Assembly: GCA_964621615.1 (NCBI GenBank)
Contig: CAZUMW010000001.1
Location: 124,001 to 188,000 of the forward strand
Direction: 5' to 3'
DNA length: 64,000 nucleotides
Source: CAZUMW01 sp964621615
GTDB taxonomy: Bacteria; Desulfobacterota; WTBG01; CAIYCZ01; CAIRTM01
Below, in pieces: positions 41,076-49,255 of this stretch; position 1 is the first letter of the stretch; every line of letters starts with the position of its first letter. The translations under genes were made by a program, and so were the position numbers. A model generated the notes under the pieces. The model saw only the letters and a program-made list of their open reading frames with translations, was not told where the DNA came from and made no database searches.

Positions 41076-41651
41076 ATGAAGGTGAAACACGTCATAACAT
41101 TGTGCGCTGCAGTATTGATATTCCCCTGGCTGTTGAGCGGGATATGCCGCGCCGATATCTACAAGTATGTAGATAAAAACGGGGTGGTTCATTTTACCAA
41201 CACCCCGACCCATAGAAATTACCGTGTCGTTATCAAAAGCTCTCCCCCGCAGCAGCTCAAGGAGCAGCGCTATGACGGGCTGATACGTGATCTGTGCAGA
41301 AAACACCGGATGGACACCGCTCTTATAAAAGCAGTCGTTAAGGCTGAGTCCGCATTCGACCCCTATGCAGTGTCTAAAAAGGGAGCACAGGGCCTGATGC
41401 AGCTCATGCCGACAAAAGCACAGGAGCTTCGGGTTGATAATCCTTTTAAACCCCGTGAGAACCTGCAGGGAGGTATTCGATATCTGCGGGAGCTCCTTGA
41501 TAAGTTCAAGGGCGATGTCCGCCTGGCACTTGCCGCATATAATGCCGGTGAAAATATTGTTGCGGACCGTGGGATACCGCCGTATAAAGAAACGCGAACC
41601 TATATAAAGCGGGTGCTTGACTACCGGAACAAATATCTGAGCATAAGGTGA
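41076..41651 (+). CDS. Exported lytic transglycosylase with DUF4124-like N-terminus
   Basis: From ATG 41076 the protein has a signal peptide (MKVKHVITLCAAVLIFPWLL...CRA), then a short DUF4124-type segment DIYKYVDKNGVVHFTNTPTH, then an SLT domain with the catalytic Glu in VVKAESAFDPYAVS, the GAQGLMQLMPTKAQEL block and ALAAYNAGENIV. This is the complete motif set of periplasmic family-1 lytic transglycosylases that cleave peptidoglycan glycan strands. A 13-residue longer start at 41037 is possible but spoils the signal peptide. It lies 16 bases ahead of dut. Confidence 0.9.
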   Translation: MKVKHVITLCAAVLIFPWLLSGICRADIYKYVDKNGVVHFTNTPTHRNYRVVIKSSPPQQLKEQRYDGLIRDLCRKHRMDTALIKAVVKAESAFDPYAVSKKGAQGLMQLMPTKAQELRVDNPFKPRENLQGGIRYLRELLDKFKGDVRLALAAYNAGENIVADRGIPPYKETRTYIKRVLDYRNKYLSIR

Positions 41652-41667
41652 GGAGGCCGTCTCTGTA

Positions 41668-42117
41668 ATGGAACAGATTGAGATACTTGTGCAGCGTCTT
41701 TCCGGCACTGATGATTTACCCCTTCCGGCATATATGACGGCCCATGCAGCCGGGATGGATTTGTATGCAGCAGTGGAAGGGCAGGCAACTCTGCTGCCCG
41801 GGAGACGGAAGCTTGTTCCCACCGGTATAGCCGTAGCCCTGCCGGAAGGGTTTGAGGCTGAAATCCGCCCGCGCAGCGGGCTGGCAATAAAGCACGGCAT
41901 TACGCTTCTCAACGCCCCCGGCACCATTGATGCCGATTACCGTGGGGAGATTAAAATTATTATGGCAAACCTGGGCGAGGAGCCGTTTGTGCTCAACCGG
42001 GGTGACCGTATAGCGCAGATGGTCGTGCACCGGGTTTTGCGGGGGAAGTGGACCGAGACAGCCGAATTGCCGCCCTCACGGAGAAATGACGGAGGGTTCG
42101 GTCATACGGGGACATAA
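41668..42117 (+). CDS. dut: dUTP diphosphatase
   Basis: A 149-residue trimeric-type dUTPase. The five family motifs are present in order: AAGMDLYAA, EIRPRSGLAIKHG, NAPGTIDADYRGE, NRGDRIAQMVV, and the C-terminal arm NDGGFGHTG. It converts dUTP to dUMP and pyrophosphate, preventing uracil incorporation into DNA and feeding thymidylate synthesis. It is 16 bases downstream of the transglycosylase, probably co-transcribed, and is followed by a strong bidirectional terminator. Confidence 0.97.
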   Translation: MEQIEILVQRLSGTDDLPLPAYMTAHAAGMDLYAAVEGQATLLPGRRKLVPTGIAVALPEGFEAEIRPRSGLAIKHGITLLNAPGTIDADYRGEIKIIMANLGEEPFVLNRGDRIAQMVVHRVLRGKWTETAELPPSRRNDGGFGHTGT

Positions 42118-42148
42118 AAAAAGGCGGGTGCTGTACCCGCCTTTTTTA
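42116..42148 (+). terminator. Bidirectional Rho-independent terminator
   Basis: AAAAAAAGGCGGGT-GCTGT-ACCCGCCTTTTTT lies between the converging dut and ComEA-like genes. The stem is GGCGGGT/ACCCGCC with A and T tracts on both sides, so it can end transcripts from either direction. Confidence 0.9.
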
Positions 42149-42166
42149 GTTAAACAGAAAAAACAT

Positions 42167-42505
42167 TTATTTTTGTTTTTTAAGGGTGTTTTCTCCGTCA
42201 AGGGCTATATATTCTTTTATTTTTGACAGTGTTTTTTTGCCGATACCGTCAACTTTTACCAACGTATCGACTGAGGAGAAATCGCCGTTTTTGTCCCGGT
42301 AAGCAATGATGGTTTCCGCTTTCTTTTTACCGATACCGGGAAGCATGCTCAGCTGCTTTACATCTGCGGTGTTGACGTTAACTGTGCCGGTAAGCGCGCA
42401 GGCCTTTCCGGACCCAGAAGATGCTTTTTCTGCATACGCAGCTGCAGCTGACAGAATAAGCGCTGCGGTGCACATCAGTACGACAAGAAATTTTCTTTTG
42501 TTCAT
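42167..42505 (-). CDS. Exported ComEA-like helix-hairpin-helix protein
   Basis: A 112-residue protein with a signal peptide (MNKRKFLVVLMCTAALILSA...AYA) and one ComEA-type double helix-hairpin-helix unit: VNVNTADVKQLSMLPGIGKK then AETIIAYRDKNGDFSSVDTL, ending KVDGIGKKTLSKIKEYI. The GIGKK turns bind the DNA backbone without sequence preference. The family includes DNA receptors for transformation, but short exported versions are widespread and often of unknown role. An AGGAGG site lies seven bases before the ATG. Confidence 0.88.
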   Translation of the reverse strand: MNKRKFLVVLMCTAALILSAAAAYAEKASSGSGKACALTGTVNVNTADVKQLSMLPGIGKKKAETIIAYRDKNGDFSSVDTLVKVDGIGKKTLSKIKEYIALDGENTLKKQK

Positions 42506-42612
42506 GGCCGCCTCCTTTTGTTTGTTCGGGTTTAGGTTTGTGTTGCCTGAATCATTAGGCTATATAAATAGAAAGCATATATATACTTTTTAGCCGCATT
42601 CGTCAACTGTTT

Positions 42613-42642
42613 TTGTGAAAAAATTTATAGCTTAACTATAAT
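42613..42642 (+). promoter_or_regulatory. Promoter for the solitary GT2 gene
   Basis: TTGTGA (42613-42618) and TATAAT (42637-42642) are 18 nt apart. The predicted start near 42649 would give a short leader before ATG 42664, which supports that ATG over the GTG at 42652. Confidence 0.5.
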
Positions 42643-42663
42643 CCTGTAGAAGTGAATATAAAT

Positions 42664-43536
42664 ATGACTCCCCGGCCTTCTGTCAGCGTTGTTATTCCCA
42701 CATACAATCGGGCGGCTTTTGTGTGTGAAGCAATTGACTCCGTGCTTTCCCAGACATATAGTGATCGTGAGCTTATCGTGGTTGATGACGGCTCAACAGA
42801 TAACACCAGGCATGTGCTGTCGGCATATGGCGATGTTCTGAAATACATACACACATGCCATGGCGGCCCGGGCGCTGCGCGCAACAGGGGAATAGAGGCG
42901 GCCGGCGGGCAGTATATTGCCTTTCTTGATTCGGATGATGTGTGGAAGCCGGAAAAGCTCATGCGTCAGATGGAATTTTTCGCTGCCGCTCCGGGGGAAT
43001 CTGTCTGTCAAACCCGTGAGATATGGGTTCGCCGCGGGGTCAGAGTCAACCCCCGGAAAAAACACCGCATGTTTTCCGGGTGGATATTTGAAAAGTGCCT
43101 GCCGCTGTGTATCGTTAGCCCGTCCTCGGTGGTTATTCACCGGCGGGTTTTTAACACCGTCGGGGTGTTTGATGAATCGCTTCCCGCGTGTGAGGACTAT
43201 GATCTGTGGCTTCGTATCAGCCCGCGGTACCGGATACATCTTATTGACGAGGAGCTCATCATTAAGCGTGGCGGGCACCAGGACCAGCAGTCCCGGACCG
43301 TGAAAGCTCTTGACCGGTATCGGATACAGGCGCTGTGCACGGTTATGGAAAGCGGTGTTTTAAGTGAGGGGCAGTATGAAAGGGCCTGTGAAGAGCTTGC
43401 GCGCAAATGCAGCGTGTACGCCGGCGGCTGCATCAAACGGGGCCGGAAGCAAGAGGGCGCATATTATATGCAGCTTCCGGAGCGGTATGGGAAAAAAGCG
43501 TTGCAGATAAGTGCCCGTCCTGCACGCTGTTCATGA
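42664..43536 (+). CDS. GT2-family glycosyltransferase (isolated copy)
   Basis: A 290-residue GT2 protein: VSVVIPTYNRAAFVCEAIDS, ELIVVDDGSTDNTRHVL, GGPGAARNRGIEAAGG and the DXD block YIAFLDSDDVWKPEKL, then VGVFDESLPACEDYDLWLRI. All catalytic motifs are present. It lies far from the glycan locus and stands alone before the nfn genes, so it may add a sugar to another cell-surface molecule. Family is certain; substrate is not. Confidence 0.9.
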   Translation: MTPRPSVSVVIPTYNRAAFVCEAIDSVLSQTYSDRELIVVDDGSTDNTRHVLSAYGDVLKYIHTCHGGPGAARNRGIEAAGGQYIAFLDSDDVWKPEKLMRQMEFFAAAPGESVCQTREIWVRRGVRVNPRKKHRMFSGWIFEKCLPLCIVSPSSVVIHRRVFNTVGVFDESLPACEDYDLWLRISPRYRIHLIDEELIIKRGGHQDQQSRTVKALDRYRIQALCTVMESGVLSEGQYERACEELARKCSVYAGGCIKRGRKQEGAYYMQLPERYGKKALQISARPARCS

Positions 43537-43606
43537 CAGCATGGTGTATTGCTTTGCTGTCCGGGCTGAAAAAATTTTTTTAATTACCTTAAAATGGGAG
43601 CATGCC

Positions 43607-44440
43607 ATGTATCGCATTGTACGGCGGCAGGAGATGGCAAACGGTGAAATCATTTTAAATGAAATTGATGCACCCGTGATTGCCGGAAAAGTCCGGCCGG
43701 GACAATTTGTAATCCTCAAAGCCGGCGAAACCGGGGAGCGCATACCGCTGACTGTGTCCGATGCCGATCAGGCCAAAGGAACAATTACGGTCATATATCA
43801 GGTGGTCGGAACCTCGACCTCACGGTTTAAGGAGCTTCTGGAAGGAGACGGGTACAGTGATGTCATCGGTCCGCTCGGAAAGCCGACAGATATAATCAGC
43901 GCCGGAACGGTGCTGTGCGTGGGTGGGGGCACCGGCGTTGCGGTTCTTTTTCCCATTGTGCGCGCATTTAAGGAAGCGGGCAATACCATTCTGACGGTTA
44001 TGGGGGCGCGAACTGAGAAGTACTTGATTCTTGAGGATAAAATGCGCGCTGTTTCAGACGAGCTGCACATATGCACCGATGACGGCAGTGCCGGACACCA
44101 CGGTTTTGTAACCGATGTGGTGCGGGGTATCCTCGACGGAACTGAGGTGAATCAGGCCGTTGCCATAGGGCCGGTTCCCATGATGAAATTTGTGTGTGAG
44201 ATAACGCGGGGCTACGGGGTGAAAACGCTGGTGAGCCTTAACCCTATCATGGTGGACGGAACCGGTATGTGCGGCGGCTGCCGAGTATCGGTTAACGGTG
44301 AAAACCGGTTTGCCTGTGTCGACGGGCCGGAGTTTGACGGCCACAGCGTTGATTTTGACGGGCTTATGAAGCGCCTGCAGGCATACCGGCGTTATGAGGA
44401 AGAAAGCTATACGCGCGCCTGTAAGTGTAACGAACAGTAG
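43607..44440 (+). CDS. nfnA: Ferredoxin-NADP+ oxidoreductase subunit alpha (NfnA/SudB-like)
   Basis: A 277-residue FAD/NAD(P)-binding protein of the ferredoxin reductase fold. The flavin region has GQFVILKAGETGERIPLTVS; the nucleotide-binding loop is VGGGTGVAVLFPIVRAF; the C-terminal [2Fe-2S] site is GTGMCGGCRVSVNGENRFAC. This is the small subunit of NfnAB, an electron-bifurcating NADH-dependent ferredoxin:NADP+ oxidoreductase, also described as sulfide dehydrogenase. ATG 43607 with GGGAG is preferred over an upstream in-frame start at 43511 inside the GT2 gene. It would balance NADH, NADPH and ferredoxin pools together with the bifurcating hydrogenase. The symbol is assigned by pairing with the next gene. 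Confidence 0.88.
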   Translation: MYRIVRRQEMANGEIILNEIDAPVIAGKVRPGQFVILKAGETGERIPLTVSDADQAKGTITVIYQVVGTSTSRFKELLEGDGYSDVIGPLGKPTDIISAGTVLCVGGGTGVAVLFPIVRAFKEAGNTILTVMGARTEKYLILEDKMRAVSDELHICTDDGSAGHHGFVTDVVRGILDGTEVNQAVAIGPVPMMKFVCEITRGYGVKTLVSLNPIMVDGTGMCGGCRVSVNGENRFACVDGPEFDGHSVDFDGLMKRLQAYRRYEEESYTRACKCNEQ

Positions 44441-44481
44441 CGGGGCGCCTTTCGGTACCATGCCTCCCGGAGGATAACAGC

Positions 44482-45885
44482 ATGAGTGAAAAAAATACAA
44501 AAAAGAAAATCGACCGTCAGCCGATGTCTGAGCAGCCTGCCCGCATGCGCAGGTCAAACTTTAACGAGGTGCCGCTCGGCTATGATTCCGAAACGGCTGT
44601 GCGTGAAGCGAGCCGGTGCCTGCAATGTAAAAAGCCTGCCTGTGTGGAAAATTGTCCGGTGTCGATCGATATTCCGGGCTTTGTCAGAGCCGTCAGAGAA
44701 GAGCGGTTTTTGGATGCAATCGACATTATCTGGCAGCGGAACCGCCTCCCTGCAGTTTGCGGGCGGGTATGCCCGCAGGAGGTGCAGTGCGAGGGGGTGT
44801 GCGTTCTGGGCAAAAAGGGCAAGCCGGTCGCCATCGGAAACCTTGAGCGGTTTGTGGCTGATTATGCGCGCACAAACGGGCGCGACGTGATGCCGCCCCG
44901 CGCCGCCTCGACCGGAAAAAAAGTTGCCGTTGTGGGGTCCGGGCCGTCGGGCCTTACCGTTGCGGGAGATCTTATCGCCAAGGGGCATGAGGTAACCGTG
45001 TTTGAGGCATTTCACAAGCCCGGCGGGGTTCTGGTATACGGCATACCGGAGTTCCGGCTGCCCAAAGAAATCGTTTTTTCGGAAGTGTCGATGCTTGAAA
45101 AGCAGGGCGTGCAGATTGAATGCAACAGCGTGGTGGGAAAAACCGTCACCCTGGATGAGCTGTTTGAAAGAGGGTTTGATGCGGTGTATATCGCTGTGGG
45201 TGCCGGGCTGCCGAGCTTCATGAACCTGCCGGGCGAGAACCTGATCGGGGTTCTGTCGGCAAATGAATATCTCACACGCGCAAACCTTATGAAGGCATAC
45301 CGCTTTCCCGAGTATGACACCCCCATTCCCCGTGCACGCAAAGCGGTTGTTATCGGCGGCGGCAACGTTGCCATGGATTCGGCGCGCACCGCGCTTCGCC
45401 TCGGCGCAGACGAGTCGACCATTGTGTACCGGCGGTCTCGGGATGAAATGCCCGCCCGGGCCGAGGAGATTCATCATGCCGAGGAGGAGGGGATACGGTT
45501 TTGCCTGCTTACAAACCCGGTGCGGTTTATGGGAGATGATAGCGGCGTGCTGACCGGAATCGAGTGCCTGCGGATGGAGCTTGGAGAGCCTGATGAATCC
45601 GGCAGGCGGCGGCCGGTTCCCATAGAGGGTTCAGAGCACACCATTGACTGCGACCTTGCGGTGATTGCTGTCGGCGCCGGCGCGAACCCGCTGCTTACGC
45701 GTTCGACGCCCGAGCTGGAGCTGAACCGGCGCGGCTATCTTGTGGCGGATGAAGAAACCGGCAAAACCTCGAAAGAAGGCGTGTGGGCGGGCGGCGATAT
45801 CGTCACCGGACAGGCGACGGTGATTCTTGCCATGGGAGCAGGCAGAAAAGCCGCTGATGACATACACCGTCATCTGTGCGGGTAG
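44482..45885 (+). CDS. nfnB: NfnB/SudA-like (GltA-type NADPH-dependent) flavoprotein
   Basis: A 467-residue flavoprotein. The N-terminus carries two cysteine sets for [4Fe-4S] clusters: CLQCKKPACVENCPVSIDIP and CGRVCPQEVQCEGVC. Two Rossmann folds follow, VAVVGSGPSGLTVAGDLIAK (FAD) and AVVIGGGNVAMDSARTALRL (NADPH), and GVWAGGDIVTGQATVILAMG closes the FAD site. Single-protein relatives are annotated as glutamate synthase small chains, but the adjacent NfnA-like gene makes NfnB the better call. A CCGGAGG site precedes the ATG. It converges on the MauE/DoxX gene with 20 bases between. Confidence 0.9.
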   Translation: MSEKNTKKKIDRQPMSEQPARMRRSNFNEVPLGYDSETAVREASRCLQCKKPACVENCPVSIDIPGFVRAVREERFLDAIDIIWQRNRLPAVCGRVCPQEVQCEGVCVLGKKGKPVAIGNLERFVADYARTNGRDVMPPRAASTGKKVAVVGSGPSGLTVAGDLIAKGHEVTVFEAFHKPGGVLVYGIPEFRLPKEIVFSEVSMLEKQGVQIECNSVVGKTVTLDELFERGFDAVYIAVGAGLPSFMNLPGENLIGVLSANEYLTRANLMKAYRFPEYDTPIPRARKAVVIGGGNVAMDSARTALRLGADESTIVYRRSRDEMPARAEEIHHAEEEGIRFCLLTNPVRFMGDDSGVLTGIECLRMELGEPDESGRRRPVPIEGSEHTIDCDLAVIAVGAGANPLLTRSTPELELNRRGYLVADEETGKTSKEGVWAGGDIVTGQATVILAMGAGRKAADDIHRHLCG

Positions 45886-45905
45886 CGCAGCAGCCGGTAT
45901 ATACG

Positions 45906-46394
45906 TCATGAGCGCAGAAGGTTTTCCAGGCAGAATGCGTGGCGGGCCTTAACCAGACACCACAGAGCGCACAGCGTCAGCGCTGCATCCTCTGCCACTG
46001 CCGACCATCCGATTGTCCTGTCTACCGTAAAGCAGCCGCAGGACACATCAAGCCCGCGAATAGTGTTAATAAGCATTGCGGCGGTAAACAGCAGCAGCAT
46101 GCCGGTTATCAGAAGCGCTGCGGCCCGGACACGGACGCCGAGCAGCAGGCAGGCGCCCGCGGCAAGCTCGAGCCAGGGGAGCCCCGCAGCAACAACGCCG
46201 ACGGCCCATCCGGGCAGAAGCCGGTAATTGTACACATCTACCGCAAATGAAAACGGGTCCGCGATTTTCGGCACTGCAGCGTAGACAAACAGAGCGCCGA
46301 GCAGTACCCGCAGCAGCGCCGACAGGTAGATGCTTTTCGGCCGGCCTTTCAGCGGGCGTGTGTTTTTTGTATCGGATATCCGTTTTCTGTCCAT
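45906..46394 (-). CDS. MauE/DoxX-like membrane protein
   Basis: A 162-residue protein with four membrane helices: ALLRVLLGALFVYAAVPKIA, the PGWAVGVVAAGLPWLELAAG region, ALLITGMLLLFTAAMLINTI and AVAEDAALTLCALWCLV. The motif DVSCGCF after helix three is typical of the MauE/DoxX group, where a CxC pair is linked to disulfide or thiol redox chemistry in the envelope. ATG 46394 is the chosen start; a GTG three codons earlier is an alternative. It follows a rhodanese gene with overlap, and the pair probably works together in periplasmic sulfur or thiol handling. Confidence 0.8.
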   Translation of the reverse strand: MDRKRISDTKNTRPLKGRPKSIYLSALLRVLLGALFVYAAVPKIADPFSFAVDVYNYRLLPGWAVGVVAAGLPWLELAAGACLLLGVRVRAAALLITGMLLLFTAAMLINTIRGLDVSCGCFTVDRTIGWSAVAEDAALTLCALWCLVKARHAFCLENLLRS

Positions 46395-46906
46395 ACGTCC
46401 CACCCGCCGGTAAAAACGTACACCGGCGTTATCTCCTGCTCAACAAGAACGTGTGCCAGATGAGCCGCTTCCGGACACGCGGGCCCGGCACAGTATATAA
46501 TGAGGCGGCTTTCCTCGGCACAGTCCATGATAAAAAAGAAATGGTCTTCAAGGTTTGCCTCGTTCACGTTGAGCGCTCCCGGTATGTGTCCCTGTTTATA
46601 CATGCGTTCAGGGCGCGCGTCGATAAAAAGTGCAGTGCCGTTATCCCACCACCGTTTTGCCCGGCGGTCATGTATTGGAATAATTCCTGCTGTCTGATTG
46701 TCGGCAGCCGGTGAGGCGATCTCCTGATTTACGTTTTGCTGAAGGCGGTTTTTGATTTTCAGGGTGAGGGCTCCGGTGAATCCCTGCGCGACAAGATTAT
46801 GATGAAAAAGCAGCCCGATGCCGAATGCGGCGCAGAACAGCACCGCTGCGTGCGCGAGCGTCCGGCGAATGGCTTTTCTGCTGTGTGCTGATTTGTATTC
46901 GGCCAT
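46349..46906 (-). CDS. Membrane-anchored rhodanese-domain protein
   Basis: A 185-residue protein with an N-terminal anchor (ALAHAAVLFCAAFGIGLLFH, residues about 18-37) and a C-terminal rhodanese domain facing the periplasm: FIDARPERMYKQGHIPGALN and the active-site loop LIIYCAGPACPEAAHLAHVL with the catalytic Cys, then VFTGGWDVWTENGYP. It would carry sulfane sulfur as a persulfide. The 3' end overlaps the MauE/DoxX gene by about 46 bases, indicating coupling. Substrate not known. Confidence 0.85.
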   Translation of the reverse strand: MAEYKSAHSRKAIRRTLAHAAVLFCAAFGIGLLFHHNLVAQGFTGALTLKIKNRLQQNVNQEIASPAADNQTAGIIPIHDRRAKRWWDNGTALFIDARPERMYKQGHIPGALNVNEANLEDHFFFIMDCAEESRLIIYCAGPACPEAAHLAHVLVEQEITPVYVFTGGWDVWTENGYPIQKTHAR

Positions 46907-46909
46907 GTG

Positions 46910-47458
46910 TTATGAGCGCTGCCAGGTTGTCCTGAAAATGCCTTCCCGCGGGTTGCCGTACTTTATGCGATCAGGGGTTACCTCTATTATGCGGTAGTTA
47001 AACTGGGGCGGCAGCTCTTTCATGCCGAGATTTTTAAGCGTTTTTCCGAGCTTCATTTTTTTCAGGGCGGCGGCAAACTGTTTTGGCTGTTTTTTTTGGC
47101 TGTATATTTTTGCCGTGCCCCAGGCCTGTATGCCTTTGTAGGAAAAGTAATCTTCTTCAGAATTATAGGGCTCGGCGATTGAAAAGGACACGTGTTTGTT
47201 GTGCTTCAGGTTTTCAAACTTTACCCCGCCTTCAGAAAGTATATAAAATTTCATGCCGTGGAAGCGGTATTCAAGCGGCGTTGACCGGGCAGTGCCGCCT
47301 CGGCAGGTGCTCAGGTGAAGCACGTGGTTGCGCCTGCAGAACCGGGACAGATCACGCTCAAAAGAAGCAGCCGACTTGTACTGTTTTATTTTGATGCCCG
47401 CCTGCTTCAACACTTCGCGCATGGGGCCGGGCACCGCCTGCTGGGTTATTTTTGCCAT
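46910..47458 (-). CDS. FMN-binding split-barrel protein (pyridoxamine-phosphate-oxidase-like)
   Basis: A 182-residue member of the PPOX-like split-barrel superfamily: FCRRNHVLHLSTCRGGTA, STPLEYRFHGMKFYILSEGG, HKHVSFSIAEPYNSEEDYFS and GIQAWGTAKIY. These strands form the flavin-binding barrel. The superfamily includes flavin reductases and F420- or heme-binding proteins, so the reaction is not predictable. It starts divergently from the KamA-family gene and ends four bases before the rhodanese gene. Confidence 0.75.
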   Translation of the reverse strand: MAKITQQAVPGPMREVLKQAGIKIKQYKSAASFERDLSRFCRRNHVLHLSTCRGGTARSTPLEYRFHGMKFYILSEGGVKFENLKHNKHVSFSIAEPYNSEEDYFSYKGIQAWGTAKIYSQKKQPKQFAAALKKMKLGKTLKNLGMKELPPQFNYRIIEVTPDRIKYGNPREGIFRTTWQRS

Positions 47459-47560
47459 GGCGTCCTCCTTTTCAGTCTTGAATACGGCCGGGGTGTTTTG
47501 TATAGTATCAAGTTATAATACCATAAATTCTACCGTCAGCAAACAGGAGACAGATGGGCA

Positions 47561-48712
47561 ATGCCGGATGCAGGGTGGAAACAGCTGTTGGCAGACAGCA
47601 TTACGACAGGAAGGGGGCTTGCCGGGCGATTCAGCTCATGGGGGATACCGATAGCTGATATCGATCGGGTGCGCGCATCGTATCCCATGCGGATTACCCC
47701 GTTTTATGCCTCTCTTATTAAGCGGCCCGGTGATCCCCTCTGGCGCCAGGCGGTTCCGGATGTGAGTGAGCTTGATGACAGGCGGGGCATGACAGATCCG
47801 CTTTGCGAGGATCGCTACAGCCCGGTTCCGAACATCACCCACCGGTATCCTGACAGGGCACTGTTTCTCGTTTCCAGCCGGTGCGCGCTGTATTGCCGCT
47901 TTTGCACCAGAAAAAGAAAAATCGGCAGGGATTTTGTTGTTAATAATAAAACCATTGAGCAGGGGCTGGCATACATCCGCGAGCACCGCGAGATAGCGGA
48001 CGTGCTGCTTTCCGGAGGTGACCCGTTTCTTCTTGAAGACGACGAGCTGGAGCAGATAGTAAGCCGGCTGCGGGATATACCGCATGTAAACATCATTCGT
48101 ATCGGTACGCGGGTGCCGGCCGCGCTGCCGCAGCGGGTAACCGTGCAGCTTGCGCGTCGCCTTGGCCGGTGGCACCCTTTGTATATTAATACCCATTTCA
48201 ACCATCCCGATGAGCTGACACCGGAGGCTGTCCATGCCTGCGGGCTGCTGAGCGATGCGGGGATTCCGCTCGGCTGTCAGACTGTGCTGCTGAAAGGAGT
48301 CAATGATTCACCGAAGGTGATGAAGCCTCTTATGCACAAGCTCCTTGGAGCCCGGGTGCGCCCGTATTATCTGCATCATATGGATTGTACCCGGGGAACG
48401 CAGCATTTCTGTACGTCCATTGCAGCCGGCTTGTCGGTGGTGGCGTCTCTGCGCGGGCATACCTCCGGCATGGGCGTCCCCCATTATGTTATCGATCTTC
48501 CAGGAGGAGGCGGCAAAGTGCCGCTCACGCCGGACTATGTAATAGGTGTCGACAACCGGGAGCTTGTTTTTAAAAACTATCAGAACCGGCTGTTCAGGTA
48601 TCCCCTCAGTTCTGAGGACATACAGCTGCTTGGCGAAAACATCGGACAGGCCGGCAGACTTTTTGCGGATGGCCCAAAAGTGAACACAAAACAGTGCAAG
48701 GAGTGTGTATGA
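47561..48712 (+). CDS. KamA-family radical SAM aminomutase
   Basis: A 383-residue radical SAM, PLP-dependent protein. The SAM cluster is CX3CX2C in SSRCALYCRFCTRKRKIG. VLLSGGDPFLLEDDELEQI and IRIGTRVPAALPQRVT are family blocks. The PLP lysine is in DLPGGGGKVPLTPDYVIG. A terminal CKEC resembles the zinc-binding cysteines of lysine 2,3-aminomutase. Length lies between EpmB (EF-P modification) and catabolic lysine 2,3-aminomutase, so either beta-lysine synthesis or protein modification is possible; no efp gene is near. Its stop overlaps the start of the phosphoesterase gene. Confidence 0.87.
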   Translation: MPDAGWKQLLADSITTGRGLAGRFSSWGIPIADIDRVRASYPMRITPFYASLIKRPGDPLWRQAVPDVSELDDRRGMTDPLCEDRYSPVPNITHRYPDRALFLVSSRCALYCRFCTRKRKIGRDFVVNNKTIEQGLAYIREHREIADVLLSGGDPFLLEDDELEQIVSRLRDIPHVNIIRIGTRVPAALPQRVTVQLARRLGRWHPLYINTHFNHPDELTPEAVHACGLLSDAGIPLGCQTVLLKGVNDSPKVMKPLMHKLLGARVRPYYLHHMDCTRGTQHFCTSIAAGLSVVASLRGHTSGMGVPHYVIDLPGGGGKVPLTPDYVIGVDNRELVFKNYQNRLFRYPLSSEDIQLLGENIGQAGRLFADGPKVNTKQCKECV

Positions 48713-49194
48713 AGGTAGGCGTTATTTCGGATACGCATATTCCGGTTGCAGCCGCCGGGCTGCCGCAGCGGGTCCTTGAGATCATGCAATCAATGGATGC
48801 CGTTATTCATGCCGGGGATTTTGTCGACATGTCGGTAGTTGAAACCTTTGAACATATGGGACCTTTTTACGGGGTGTGCGGCAATATGGATCCTGCTGCA
48901 ATACGCGCGCGCCTGCCTGAAAAACGGGTGGTCGAGCTTGAAGGGGTATCAATCGGCATTATGCACGGCTGGGGATCGCCTCGCGGTCTTGAGCATAAAG
49001 TGAGGCGGGAGTTTGCCGGAGAGACACCGGATGTGCTTGTGTTCGGGCACTCCCATCAGGCTGCAAACACCGTGCGTGACGGCGTCCTGCTGTTCAACCC
49101 CGGCTCGCCGACCGATACCCGCTTTGCACCGCAAAAAACGGTGGGGGTGCTGACAATAGACGGCACGGTGAGCGGTAAGATTATAAGCCTGTAA
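48709..49194 (+). CDS. YfcE/MJ0936-type metallophosphoesterase
   Basis: A 161-residue calcineurin-fold phosphoesterase. Metal ligands are in VGVISDTHIP (D-x-H), AVIHAGDFVD (GD), VCGNMDP (GN-D), IGIMHGWG (H) and VFGHSHQA (GHxH), all of the YfcE set. Members hydrolyse small phosphodiesters in vitro; the physiological substrate is unclear. The ATG overlaps the KamA stop codon (ATGA) and has an AAGGAG site, so the genes are co-translated. A weak hairpin with a T tract near 49230 may end the transcript. Confidence 0.88.
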   Translation: MKVGVISDTHIPVAAAGLPQRVLEIMQSMDAVIHAGDFVDMSVVETFEHMGPFYGVCGNMDPAAIRARLPEKRVVELEGVSIGIMHGWGSPRGLEHKVRREFAGETPDVLVFGHSHQAANTVRDGVLLFNPGSPTDTRFAPQKTVGVLTIDGTVSGKIISL

Positions 49195-49255
49195 GATTTC
49201 AAAGAATACAACAAACCTGGAGGGGCGGGGCTTGCGTCCGCACGTGTAACTTTTT

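Noticed and set aside
44482..45885. Glutamate synthase small chain as the name for the 467-residue flavoprotein.
   Set aside because: No large glutamate synthase subunit is present, and the adjacent NfnA-like gene makes an NfnAB/SudAB pair the better reading.
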